Shown: one piece after another, positions 33,201 through 41,668 of the stretch | How positions within the stretch are numbered: the stretch's first letter is position 1 | Layout of the letters: every line of letters starts with the position of its first letter | Assembly (NCBI GenBank): GCA_043778255.1 | Contig: JAYWGN010000038.1 | Location: forward strand, 62,001 to 126,000 | From: JAYWGN01 sp043778255 | Lineage (GTDB): Bacteria; Bacteroidota; Bacteroidia; Chitinophagales; Chitinophagaceae | DNA length: 64,000 bases | Reading direction: 5' to 3' | Notes under the pieces: model-generated | Databases searched by the model: none | Told to the model about the DNA's origin: nothing | What the model saw: only the letters and a program-made list of their open reading frames with translations | Made by a program: the position numbers and the translations under genes

Positions 33201-34545
33201 CTATTTTATAAAATATTATAACCCTACTACTAACCAAAGTGGTGGCATTGCAATTACTGAAAGTAATTGCGAATATTACTTTTTGTTAGCAGCCGATAAT
33301 GAATTGAACAAAATGGAATTGGAGGAAGTAAATACTTTTTTGCAAAAAAATAAAACCTACCAAACCCTTTACCAATCAATACTTGACACTAAGATACTAC
33401 AACAACCTACTAACCTTGCCAAAACCAATTTGTACAAAACTACTAATGTTGATGCTACTAATTATACTGAGTATTATTTACTACAATTAGATAATGAGTT
33501 AACACCCGATGAGGCAAATGCGTTAGCAAATTTTTTGCATAATAATCCCATACTAGCTGCTACACTTACTACACTTAACCAAACTAAATTAGTAGCCAAC
33601 CAATCAACATTTGCTAACAAAACAAAACTGCAAAAAACCAACCATCTACTATTTAACCAACAACATAATATTGCCGAAATATTAACCTTATATATAGATG
33701 GTGAAACCAACCCCGAACAGAACATTGAAATAGCTACAATGCTGCTACATAACCCAGGTTGGCAAGCCGAATTAGGGTTGCTACAACAAACAAAATTAGT
33801 TACTTCAACTATACTATATAATAACAAAAAAAACTTGTATAAACATACCGTTACTAAAGTAATACCATTAGTGCCAAGGTGGCTACAATATAGTGTAGCA
33901 GCCTGTTTGGTACTGCTATTAGGGTATATTATACTAGGGTTAAATGCTTATATGGGCAATACTGTAGCAACACATAATATTGCTAAGCTAACTGTAAATG
34001 AGCGAACTAATAATGCTGTAAATAAGTTACTATATGTACAACAAAATACTGCTAAAGCATTTACCCATACTACCACCGAAATTAAAAATAATGATTTGGC
34101 AAATGCCAAAATATTGTTAAATCAAAAAATTGCTGTAACAAATAATAACAAAAAACGTACAATAAGTAACAACGTTGCAAACATAACAGATCTTACCCTT
34201 AACGATAACATAGCTACTACCAATACTGCTAACAATACTGCTGACAATAAAAGCATTGAGCCTGTAACCAATAGTACGGTAAGTGTAGAAAAAATTGACC
34301 TACCTACTGCCCGTCCAATAATTGCAGTTACAACTGCAAACAACGGCTATAAGCAAGTTACAGCTAATAGTACTACTGCCGATAATGACATAACTATACT
34401 TAATATAGCCGCTGCAAAGTTTGATAAAAAAGAAAAAATTAAAAAACTACGAAGCCGTATTGGTAATTACTTACAAGCTAAGTTAACTACACTACAAAAC
34501 GAAAGTATAGAAGTAGGACGCTACGAAATAGCCATGGCACGTTAA
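33190..34545 (+). CDS. Probable anti-sigma factor with a triplicated N-terminal module
   Basis: A 451-residue single-pass membrane protein. The cytoplasmic N-terminus has three related modules (residues 27-84, 93-150, 161-221), each with a YY/IL-x-L start, an acidic DNEL or DGET motif, then an FLxxNP-like helix and QTKL, closing with NK/NLYK words. A transmembrane helix (WLQYSVAACLVLLLGYIILGL, near 231-251) is followed by an Asn/Thr-rich periplasmic part. A single such DNEL/DGE module is the usual sigma-binding end of Bacteroidota anti-sigma factors; three in one protein is unusual. The start overlaps the sigma gene by 11 bp, so their amounts are coupled. Confidence 0.75.
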   Translation: MLINYFIKYYNPTTNQSGGIAITESNCEYYFLLAADNELNKMELEEVNTFLQKNKTYQTLYQSILDTKILQQPTNLAKTNLYKTTNVDATNYTEYYLLQLDNELTPDEANALANFLHNNPILAATLTTLNQTKLVANQSTFANKTKLQKTNHLLFNQQHNIAEILTLYIDGETNPEQNIEIATMLLHNPGWQAELGLLQQTKLVTSTILYNNKKNLYKHTVTKVIPLVPRWLQYSVAACLVLLLGYIILGLNAYMGNTVATHNIAKLTVNERTNNAVNKLLYVQQNTAKAFTHTTTEIKNNDLANAKILLNQKIAVTNNNKKRTISNNVANITDLTLNDNIATTNTANNTADNKSIEPVTNSTVSVEKIDLPTARPIIAVTTANNGYKQVTANSTTADNDITILNIAAAKFDKKEKIKKLRSRIGNYLQAKLTTLQNESIEVGRYEIAMAR

Positions 34546-34588
34546 GCTACTCACCAACAAATTAACAACACTTAAAACACAATTTATT

Positions 34589-35452
34589 ATGAAAAAAAAT
34601 TTATTACTCACTACCTTATTATTAGCAATACTGCAACTTGGTATGGCACAAAAAGATACTACCATAGCACCTAAAAGTGATACAATTAAAATAGCTGGTA
34701 TTAAAATAATAATAAAAAATAACCGTAAAAATAATGGCAGCGATACTACCTCAAACGATACTACAAAGCCACGAACTTACAGCTATAGTAAGGCAAATAA
34801 AAAACCCCGTAATGTAGCTACCAATTATTTTGCTATTGATTTAGGATTTAATAATTATAAAGATGCTACCAATTATACAAGTGTAGCTACCACTACAATG
34901 CTTAGGCCAACTGCTAGTACTGCTGCACCAAAGGATGCCGACTTTAAATTGAATACAGGCAAATCCATAAACTTTAATATATGGATTGTACAACAAAAAT
35001 TGAACTTGTATAAACATATATTAAACCTGAAATATGGCATAGGCTTAGAAATTTATAATTTCCGATTTAAAAGTCCACTTACCTTTAAAGACGAAAACCC
35101 AAGTTATATAATTAAGGATAGCATAAGTTTTAGTAAAAATAAACTTACTGTTAAGTACGTAACTGTTCCCTTAATGTTTACAATTAGCCCAAGTGGTAAA
35201 AAAGGCTTTAGCCTAAGTGCAGGTGCAAGTGTTAGCTACCGTTATGGCGCACATACCAAACAAAAAAGCAGTGCTAGAGGCAAAGAAAAAGACCGTGGCG
35301 ACTTTGACCTTGAACCCTTTAAAATTGCACTGGTAGGCGATATTGGTTATAAAAGTTACCGTTTATTTGCATCCTATAGTTTAAATACATTACACTCCAA
35401 AGGGTTGAATTTAACACCATATAGTGTAGGCTTAAGATTTCATGATTGGTAG
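34589..35452 (+). CDS. Outer-membrane beta-barrel protein of the sigma operon
   Basis: A 287-residue protein with a signal peptide ending LGMAQ. A Ser/Thr/Lys/Asp-rich linker (residues 25-70) precedes strands typical of small barrels: NYFAIDLGFNNYKD, LKYGIGLEIYNFRF, YVTVPLMFTISP, FSLSAGASVSYRYG, IALVGDIGYKSYRLFASYSLNTL and a final SVGLRFHDW strand ending in an aromatic residue. This fits the OMP_b-brl_2/PorT-like class. It starts 44 bp after the anti-sigma gene and ends before a strong terminator, closing the operon. Its function is probably an outer-membrane target or sensor partner of the sigma system. Confidence 0.75.
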   Translation: MKKNLLLTTLLLAILQLGMAQKDTTIAPKSDTIKIAGIKIIIKNNRKNNGSDTTSNDTTKPRTYSYSKANKKPRNVATNYFAIDLGFNNYKDATNYTSVATTTMLRPTASTAAPKDADFKLNTGKSINFNIWIVQQKLNLYKHILNLKYGIGLEIYNFRFKSPLTFKDENPSYIIKDSISFSKNKLTVKYVTVPLMFTISPSGKKGFSLSAGASVSYRYGAHTKQKSSARGKEKDRGDFDLEPFKIALVGDIGYKSYRLFASYSLNTLHSKGLNLTPYSVGLRFHDW

Positions 35453-35477
35453 TTAACTACCATAAATTTCAGCAATA

Positions 35478-35517
35478 CCCTTTACCTTAATGTTAACAAA
35501 ACGGTAAAGGGTTTTTT
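35478..35517 (+). terminator. Intrinsic terminator of the sigma/anti-sigma/barrel operon
   Basis: CCCTTTACC (35478-35486) pairs perfectly with GGTAAAGGG (35503-35511), followed directly by TTTTTT. Confidence 0.88.
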
Positions 35518-35600
35518 GTGTATAAAAATAGTAGCGGTAAATTACATTTGGTAAGTAAAAAAGCAATAACATTGTATTCTAAAAAAAAATATATAACAAA

Positions 35601-36092
35601 ATGAAAAAAATCTTATTTATGGCTATAGCAGCCTTTTCGCTAATTGCCTTTGCAGCATCGTGTAAAAAGAAAGTAAGTGATGAAGATGCAACAAAAGCAG
35701 CGCAAGAAGCCCTAACCAAGGCAGGTATGACTACTATGGTAAATGTAAAAGAAGGTGTAGCTACAATTACTGGTGAGTGCAAAGATGCAAAATGCCAAGA
35801 AGATTGTAAAGCAGCCGTTACAGGTGTTGCTGGTGTAAAAAGTGTAGATGTTAAATGTACAATTACTCCAGCTCCAGTGCCAGCTAGTACTACAGTTAAT
35901 GTATCACTCGATACTAAAGTACAACAAAAAATAACCGATGGCATTAAAGACATTAAAGGCGCAACAGTTACTTTTGAAGGAAAAAAAGCAATATTTGCTG
36001 GTACTTTCACAACGGCTCAAAGCACAACACTTAAGCAAATTTGCGGGTCAGTTGGCGTAGGTGCTGATATGACAAAAGCAACAATTAAATAA
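35601..36092 (+). CDS. BON-domain lipoprotein
   Basis: A 163-residue protein with a lipoprotein signal ending FAASCKKK. Two BON-like alpha/beta modules follow: residues about 26-90 (VNVKEGVATITGECKDAKCQEDC then VAGVKSVDVK) and about 95-163 (VSLDTKVQQKITDGIKDIKGATVTFEGKKAIFAGTF). BON domains bind envelope lipids or glycans and are often stress-related. The Cys pair in CKDAKCQEDC is a local oddity. It lies 31 bp before an SH3b gene with a likely BON-like half, so the two form a pair transcribed together and closed by a terminator at 36561. Confidence 0.82.
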   Translation: MKKILFMAIAAFSLIAFAASCKKKVSDEDATKAAQEALTKAGMTTMVNVKEGVATITGECKDAKCQEDCKAAVTGVAGVKSVDVKCTITPAPVPASTTVNVSLDTKVQQKITDGIKDIKGATVTFEGKKAIFAGTFTTAQSTTLKQICGSVGVGADMTKATIK

Positions 36093-36123
36093 TTACTAAC
36101 AATTTAAAAAAATTTAACACAAA

Positions 36124-36537
36124 ATGGCATTACAAGAAAAATATGCAACATTAGTTGCAAAAGCAAACGAATTAGGTGTTGCTGGCTTAACAGTAGCAGA
36201 GCAAGATAATATGTTACACATAGCAGGTACTGCAAAATCAACAGCCGATTACGATGCAATTTGGGCATTGTATGGTCAGTTAGACCCTAGTGGTACTGGC
36301 GATTTGGTACTTAATATTGATATTAAAGCCGATGCAGGTGCACAACTTAAAGTTACAACCGATGCTACTAACCTTAACATACGAAGTACACCAAGTACCG
36401 ATGGCGAAGTGGTGGGCAAAGCTGCACACGACGAAGTAGTAACCTTAGTAGAAAAAACGGATGACAGCTGGTGGAAAGTACGTACAGCAGACGGTGAAGA
36501 GGGTTATGCTTATGCTCAATACCTTAGTCCAATGTAA
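36124..36537 (+). CDS. BON-like plus bacterial SH3 domain protein
   Basis: A 137-residue protein. The N-terminal half (KYATLVAKANELGVAGLTVAEQDNMLHIAGTAKSTADYDAIWALY) looks like a BON module of the kind found in LysM/BON proteins; the C-terminal half (LNIRSTPSTDGEVVGKAAHDEVVTLVE and WWKVRTADGEEGYAYAQYL) is a clear bacterial SH3 domain, which usually binds peptidoglycan. Yet there is no signal peptide, which is odd for such a module and suggests a cytoplasmic role or unusual export. It is paired with the BON lipoprotein 31 bp upstream. Confidence 0.82.
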   Translation: MALQEKYATLVAKANELGVAGLTVAEQDNMLHIAGTAKSTADYDAIWALYGQLDPSGTGDLVLNIDIKADAGAQLKVTTDATNLNIRSTPSTDGEVVGKAAHDEVVTLVEKTDDSWWKVRTADGEEGYAYAQYLSPM

Positions 36538-36560
36538 TTTAATTATAAATGAATACTGTA

Positions 36561-36588
36561 AAAGCTCCATTAATTTGGGGCTTTTTTT
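36561..36588 (+). terminator. Intrinsic terminator after the SH3b gene
   Basis: AAAGCTCC pairs with GGGGCTTT (one G-T wobble) and leads into a T-run. The remaining spacer to 36868 is AT-rich, with no ORF, and ends in a small hairpin GGCACCAAGTGCC (36843-36855) just before the next gene. Confidence 0.8.
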
Positions 36589-36868
36589 ATGTCAATTTTT
36601 TTTGTTTGGGTATATAAAGTAAAAATTTTTATATACTCTAATTATACCAAACATCTCAATAATGTAGGCTATAGGCATTTGAGGCTGTTGATTTATAATT
36701 CCTTTTGTATTGTGTAACATTTCTCAACGTTATTATTTCACAATAAAAACGTAATTTTGATGAAATAGGAGATTTTAGTCATTTCATTTTTTTTACAAAA
36801 AAATAAAACTTAACTAAAGTATTTTTTTACTTAACTAGTAACGGCACCAAGTGCCACTTTAATATATT

Positions 36869-38281
36869 ATGAGTTGTAGCGGATGTAGTACAAAAACTGG
36901 CTCGGCACCCGGCGGTTGCCAAAGCCACGGTAGCTGTAGTAGTGGCGGTTGTAACCGTATGAATGTACATAACTGGTTAGTTAACCTACCCTTTACTAGC
37001 GATAATGGCGATTGCAAAATAATTGAAGTATCGTTTAACAACGGTAGTAGAAAAGATTTTTTTAGAAATACTACCGTACATACTTATACCAAAGGCGATA
37101 TGATAGCAGTAGAAGGTGTGGCAGGGTTTGATGTGGGTAGTGTAAATATAACAGGCGAATTAGTGAGGTTGCAATTAAAAAAACTGGGGTTAAAGGAAGA
37201 TAATAACGAAATAAAAAAGGTAATGCGAAGAGCAACTGAAACTGATATGCTCAAACTTGCCGAAAGTAAAGAACGTGAACCAGAAGCTATAATAAGAAGC
37301 CGAGCCATAGCCAAACAGCTTAACCTTAATATGAAAGTTAGCGAAGTAGAAATACAAGCCGATGGCCGAAAAGCAACTTTTTTTTATATAGCCGATGATA
37401 GGGTTGACTTTAGAGAATTGATACGAATATATGCTACCGAATTTAAAGTAAAGGTTGAAATGCGACAGATTGGAGCAAGGCAAGAGGCAGCCAAAGTAGG
37501 TGGTATAGGAAGTTGTGGTAGGGAGTTGTGCTGTAGTACTTGGCTTACCGATTTTAAAAGTGTAACCACCACAGCAGCAAGGTACCAAAACCTTAGCATT
37601 AACCAAACCAAACTTAGTGGCCAATGTGGTAGGTTAAAGTGTTGCCTAAATTTTGAGTTGGATACATACCTCGATGCCTTACAACATTTTCCCGATAATG
37701 CCGATAGCCTTGAGTTTGCCAAAGGAAGAGCACACCTTATAAAAAAAGATATTTTCAAAAACTTGATGTGGTACACTATAAGTGGTAGTAGCAAACATTA
37801 CCCACTTACTATTGATAAAGTAAAAGAAGTAAAAATCCTTAACCTCAAAAATATACGACCAGAGGAAATAGAAACTGTCGAAATAATAAATAATAAACAA
37901 CAAGAAAAAGAACCCGACTATGCCGATGTAGTAGGGCAAATAAGCTTACAACAACTCGATAAAAAAGAACGAAACAGTAGGCGTACCCAAGCACCCAATA
38001 ACCGCTACAATACACCGCAACGAGGCAACCAATATGGTACACCGCCACCACAGCAACAGCGAACTAATAATAACAATACTCAACCACAGCAACAGCCTAA
38101 TGCAAGACCTCCACAGCCAAAGCAACAAGCCCCAGCTAACGCTAAACAAGCAGTAGCACCAAGGCAAACTACACCAAAGCCTGCACCTTTGCCTAAAGAC
38201 GGAGGTACATTTCAAGAACGTTATGAACGTAGACTAAAAGAACAAACTGATGCCGCAAAAAAACCACCAACAGAAGGTTAA
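36869..38281 (+). CDS. PSP1 / RicT-family protein
   Basis: A 470-residue protein. A Cys/Gly/Ser-rich head (residues 1-30) precedes the PSP1 core with the RicT signature: IGARQEAAKVGGIGSCGRELCC, WLTDF, QNLSINQTKLSGQCGRLKCCL. In Bacillus, RicT (YaaT) works with RicA and RicF in an iron-sulphur complex that affects RNA processing; in Bacteroidota the partners are absent or unknown, and the many Cys suggest a metal or cluster site. The C-terminal 90 residues are disordered and rich in Pro, Gln and Asn (PQQQ, NNNTQPQQ). It stands alone after a terminator. Confidence 0.85.
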   Translation: MSCSGCSTKTGSAPGGCQSHGSCSSGGCNRMNVHNWLVNLPFTSDNGDCKIIEVSFNNGSRKDFFRNTTVHTYTKGDMIAVEGVAGFDVGSVNITGELVRLQLKKLGLKEDNNEIKKVMRRATETDMLKLAESKEREPEAIIRSRAIAKQLNLNMKVSEVEIQADGRKATFFYIADDRVDFRELIRIYATEFKVKVEMRQIGARQEAAKVGGIGSCGRELCCSTWLTDFKSVTTTAARYQNLSINQTKLSGQCGRLKCCLNFELDTYLDALQHFPDNADSLEFAKGRAHLIKKDIFKNLMWYTISGSSKHYPLTIDKVKEVKILNLKNIRPEEIETVEIINNKQQEKEPDYADVVGQISLQQLDKKERNSRRTQAPNNRYNTPQRGNQYGTPPPQQQRTNNNNTQPQQQPNARPPQPKQQAPANAKQAVAPRQTTPKPAPLPKDGGTFQERYERRLKEQTDAAKKPPTEG

Positions 38282-38514
38282 TGCTGTATTTTTTTTTGTT
38301 GATAAGTCTAATCAATTTAGTGTAAACATATTTTTAAGGAGAGTAAAAAAATGTAGATTTAGTTTGTTGATATAACTGTACTTTTAAATTATATAATAAT
38401 TTTAAGTGTACTTAATTTTACCTAATATTTGTTTTACATTTTTATAATAAAAATATAAGAGAAATAGAATTTTATCTAAGTTTTATCGATTAATAATAAA
38501 GCACTTCTATTACT

Positions 38515-38548
38515 ACAAAAAAATGCCTCAAATAATTTTTTGAGGCAT
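38515..38548 (-). terminator. Intrinsic terminator of atpDC
   Basis: ATGCCTCAAA (38523-38532) pairs with TTTGAGGCAT (38539-38548). The A-run at 38516-38522 is a T-run on the minus strand, so it ends minus-strand transcription, 30 bp after the atpC stop. The upstream spacer to the RicT-like gene holds nothing else I can name. Confidence 0.85.
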
Positions 38549-38578
38549 GATATTATTAATTTCAATAGTAAAGCGAAT

Positions 38579-38830
38579 TTACAACTCAGTTGTACCTTCT
38601 ACTAATACACTCACTTTATTATTAATTACTTCGGCAAAGCCGCCTTTTATTTGGTAGCTTATTGTGTTAGTTTTATCAACTAATATTTTTAACTTACCCT
38701 CTTTTAAGGCACTTACAATTGGAGCATGTTTGTCCAACACTTCAAATAAGCCAGTACTTCCTGGCAATTGTACACCATATACTTGGCCGCTGTAAATCTT
38801 TTTTTCGGGGGTGAGAACGTCTAGGGTCAT
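38579..38830 (-). CDS. atpC: ATP synthase F1 epsilon subunit
   Basis: An 83-residue protein holding only the beta-sandwich: MTLDVLTPEKKIYSGQVYGVQLPGSTGLFEVLDKHAPIVSAL, then IKGGFAEVINNKVSVLVE. Epsilon links the rotor to the catalytic head; the C-terminal helical hairpin that can lock the enzyme is missing here, which is normal for the phylum. It lies downstream of atpD on the same strand, but the two are separated by 242 bp of repeat-like DNA (38831-39072). Confidence 0.93.
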   Translation of the reverse strand: MTLDVLTPEKKIYSGQVYGVQLPGSTGLFEVLDKHAPIVSALKEGKLKILVDKTNTISYQIKGGFAEVINNKVSVLVEGTTEL

Positions 38831-38849
38831 AATTTAAAAATGATATAGT

Positions 38850-39060
38850 GAGATAATTTGATATTTTGCTAAATTTAAAATGTGCTATTATGCTAATTCG
38901 ATAATGTGCTAAATTAGGAAATTAGATAGTTTTAAAATATGTTAAGTAGTTAAGTATTTTCTACTAGTATGTGCTGTACTTTTTATATTCCTTATTCAGC
39001 ACATTAGTAATACTGTCCCACCTTTGCGGGATTAGCACATTAGCATATTATCTTATTATC
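38850..39060. repeat. TTAGCACATTAGC-type repeats between atpD and atpC
   Basis: The atpD-atpC spacer is filled with words such as TGTGCTAAATT, TATGCTAATTCGATAATG and, further on, TTAGCACATTAGCATATTATC, plus a hairpin-like CCCACCTTTGCGGG. These are the same words, in both orientations, as at 9988-10107. Confidence 0.65.
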
Positions 39061-39072
39061 CAATTCACCTCT

Positions 39073-40560
39073 TTAAGCCATCAATTTTTTACCTTTTTCT
39101 ATAGCATCGTCTATATTGCCCACAAGGTTAAATGCTGCTTCGGGGTATTCATCTACTTCACCATCCATTATCATATTAAAAGCTCTAATAGTTTCTTCTA
39201 TAGGCACTAGTACACCCTTTAACCCTGTAAATGCTTCAGCTACGTGGAATGGTTGGCTAAGGAAACGTTGTACTTTTCTTGCCCTTTGTACAGTCATTTT
39301 GTCTTCGTCGCTCAATTCATCCATACCAAGTATGGCAATAATATCTTGTAATTCTTTATATCGTTGTAATATTAATTTAACACGGTTAGCACAATCATAA
39401 TGGGCTTCACCTACAATTAGTGGTGTAAGTATTCTACTAGTACTTTCCAATGGGTTTACTGCAGGGTATATACCCAAATCAGCAATTTTTCTATCCAATA
39501 CAGTTGTTGCATCTAAGTGGGCAAATGTAGTGGCTGGTGCTGGATCGGTTAAGTCATCGGCAGGTACATATACAGCTTGTACCGATGTAATTGAACCATT
39601 TTTGGTTGAGGTTATACGTTCTTGCATTAGTCCCATTTCGGTGGCCAATGTAGGTTGGTAACCTACCGCACTAGGCATACGACCTAGTAAGGCCGATACC
39701 TCACTACCAGCTTGTGTAAACCTAAATATATTATCTACAAAAAACAAAATGTCTTTTCCTTGTCCGCTACCATCGCCATCTCTATAATATTCAGCAATGG
39801 TAAGTCCGCTCAATGCTACTCTTGCTCTTGCTCCTGGTGGTTCATTCATTTGGCCAAATACAAATGTAGCTTTACTGTCTTTCAACTCTTCCATATCTAC
39901 TTTGCTCAAGTCCCAACCGCCTTCTTCCATGCTATGCTTAAATGCATCACCATATTTCATAATGCCAGCTTCAATCATTTCTCTCATTAAGTCATTTCCT
40001 TCTCTTGTTCTTTCGCCTACACCGGCAAATACTGATACACCAGAGTATGCCTTAGCAATGTTATTAATTAACTCCTGTATAAGTACAGTTTTGCCAACAC
40101 CTGCTCCGCCAAATAAACCTATTTTACCACCTTTAGCATAAGGCTCAATAAGGTCAATTACTTTAATACCTGTAAATAATATTTCACTAGCTGTACTTAA
40201 ATTTTCAAATGCAGGTGGTTGTGCATGTATAGAGCGACCAGTAGCTTTACTTACCTGTGGCAAACCATCTATAGCATCACCAGTTACATTAAATAAACGA
40301 CCTTTAATTGCTTCGCCAGTAGGCATTTGTATTGTTTTGCCAGTATCTACTACCTCCATACCACGTACCAAGCCTTCAGTACCATCCATTGCTATGGTAC
40401 GTACACTATCTTCACCTAAGTGTTGTTGTGTTTCTAGTACTATTATATCGCCATTTGGCTTTTTAAGTTCTAACGAATTGTATATATCGGGTAATGTACC
40501 GCTAAATTGTACATCTACAACGGCACCAATAATCTGTTTTACTTTACCAATATTAGCCAT
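39073..40560 (-). CDS. atpD: ATP synthase F1 beta subunit
   Basis: A 495-residue, full-length catalytic subunit of the F1 head. Seen: P-loop GLFGGAGVGKTVL near residue 150, the catalytic-region GERTREGNDL, MNEPPGARARVALSGLT, and the C-terminal DELSDEDK (DELSEED-like) loop. It makes ATP from proton flow at the inner membrane. Only atpD and atpC are here; in Bacteroidota they are often apart from the atpBEFHAG block. A full promoter lies upstream (40603-40633). Confidence 0.98.
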   Translation of the reverse strand: MANIGKVKQIIGAVVDVQFSGTLPDIYNSLELKKPNGDIIVLETQQHLGEDSVRTIAMDGTEGLVRGMEVVDTGKTIQMPTGEAIKGRLFNVTGDAIDGLPQVSKATGRSIHAQPPAFENLSTASEILFTGIKVIDLIEPYAKGGKIGLFGGAGVGKTVLIQELINNIAKAYSGVSVFAGVGERTREGNDLMREMIEAGIMKYGDAFKHSMEEGGWDLSKVDMEELKDSKATFVFGQMNEPPGARARVALSGLTIAEYYRDGDGSGQGKDILFFVDNIFRFTQAGSEVSALLGRMPSAVGYQPTLATEMGLMQERITSTKNGSITSVQAVYVPADDLTDPAPATTFAHLDATTVLDRKIADLGIYPAVNPLESTSRILTPLIVGEAHYDCANRVKLILQRYKELQDIIAILGMDELSDEDKMTVQRARKVQRFLSQPFHVAEAFTGLKGVLVPIEETIRAFNMIMDGEVDEYPEAAFNLVGNIDDAIEKGKKLMA

Positions 40561-40602
40561 AAAACTGTTAATTTTTTATTATAAAAAGGGGTAATTTGGC
40601 TG

Positions 40603-40633
40603 CAAAGGTACTATTGAAAAACGATACTGCAAA
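40603..40633 (-). promoter_or_regulatory. atpD promoter, full TTTG-N19-TACCTTTG
   Basis: On the minus strand TTTG (40633-40630) is followed by exactly 19 bp and TACCTTTG (40610-40603), an ideal match to the Bacteroidota sigma consensus. The ATG is 42 nt further on. Confidence 0.82.
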
Positions 40634-40674
40634 CACAATTTTTTGGGTTGTACAATTTGTGTATAACTATACAA

Positions 40675-41646
40675 TTAAGTAAGAAAATAAACAACTAAAA
40701 TAGCCAAAGTAAATACAACCCAATGTGTTATAGTTTTTACAATAGTATTATTTACATAAGTAAAAAAAGCTCCAATAAATGCAGCAGCAGGTACTAGTAA
40801 TGTTATGTATGCAGCATAATTATTTGCAAGTATTGCCATAATAATACTAACAAGGATGTACACAAAAAATAATTTCCAACTTTTACGAGCTTGTATGTTC
40901 ATTTTACCACTCTGGTTTTGCACAGTTAACAACCCCAATATAGTTAAGCCTCCTATAATACTAATGCCTAATAACCACCAATTAAAATACTCTAGCTTAG
41001 GTAAAACAATTTTCCAATTAAATCCAAATTTTTGCACAGCTACATGATTGGTTAAATATTGTATACTATACAAAAAATAAAAGGGTACACCATACCCAAC
41101 TATTAGTATGGCATATTCATGCAATTTGAAAGTGCGGTACAGTGATAAAGCAATAATAGCAACCAACATATAGGCAAAGCTATAATTATACAATAGTGTA
41201 ATAAAACTTATGGTAATACCAATAGAAAATAGCAACTGTTTTGCACTAGTAGTATTTTGTAAATTCAACAATAAGTTAAAGCCATATAGCAATAACGAAT
41301 TAGCAACCATAGCCGCCGAAAAACCATTGCCACCTAATAACAAACTTGTAATAAGTAAATAACTCATTGCTGCATACAGGCTATACTTTTGTACTAACTT
41401 ATTGCGGTTAATTATACTACTAATTTGTAATGCCTGAGTATATAATAGCACTATGCTTAATAGGGCAACTAGTATTTTATTGTTTTGTAAGTTAAGTAAA
41501 TCAATCAGTTTTGTGTACAAATATCCATCGCCATTATTAGTAATTTTTTGTAAGGGAACTACAAACAAATTTGCCTTTAATAGTATAGCATAAAGCAGCA
41601 ATAGCAAATAATTTGTACTATTTTTTTTACCAAAATTACCAATCAA
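40675..41646 (-). CDS. Polytopic membrane protein, DUF6427-like
   Basis: A 323-residue protein with about nine to ten hydrophobic helices and no soluble domain (for example YLLLLLYAILLKANLFVV, ILVALLSIVLLYTQALQI, WWLLGISIIGGLTILGLL). The size, the short N-terminal FGKKNSTN and the helix layout resemble the Bacteroidota DUF6427 family, but this is tentative. No transporter signature is visible. It starts 22 bp after the stop of the 505-residue exported protein and so is likely in the same transcript. Confidence 0.62.
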   Translation of the reverse strand: MIGNFGKKNSTNYLLLLLYAILLKANLFVVPLQKITNNGDGYLYTKLIDLLNLQNNKILVALLSIVLLYTQALQISSIINRNKLVQKYSLYAAMSYLLITSLLLGGNGFSAAMVANSLLLYGFNLLLNLQNTTSAKQLLFSIGITISFITLLYNYSFAYMLVAIIALSLYRTFKLHEYAILIVGYGVPFYFLYSIQYLTNHVAVQKFGFNWKIVLPKLEYFNWWLLGISIIGGLTILGLLTVQNQSGKMNIQARKSWKLFFVYILVSIIMAILANNYAAYITLLVPAAAFIGAFFTYVNNTIVKTITHWVVFTLAILVVYFLT

Positions 41647-41668
41647 AATGTCAATGTTTTTTTAAGTG

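Noticed and set aside
37084..38215. Several minus-strand ORFs under the RicT-like gene
   Set aside because: They mirror the Pro/Gln-rich and Lys-rich codons of the real gene and give Leu/Val-rich nonsense.
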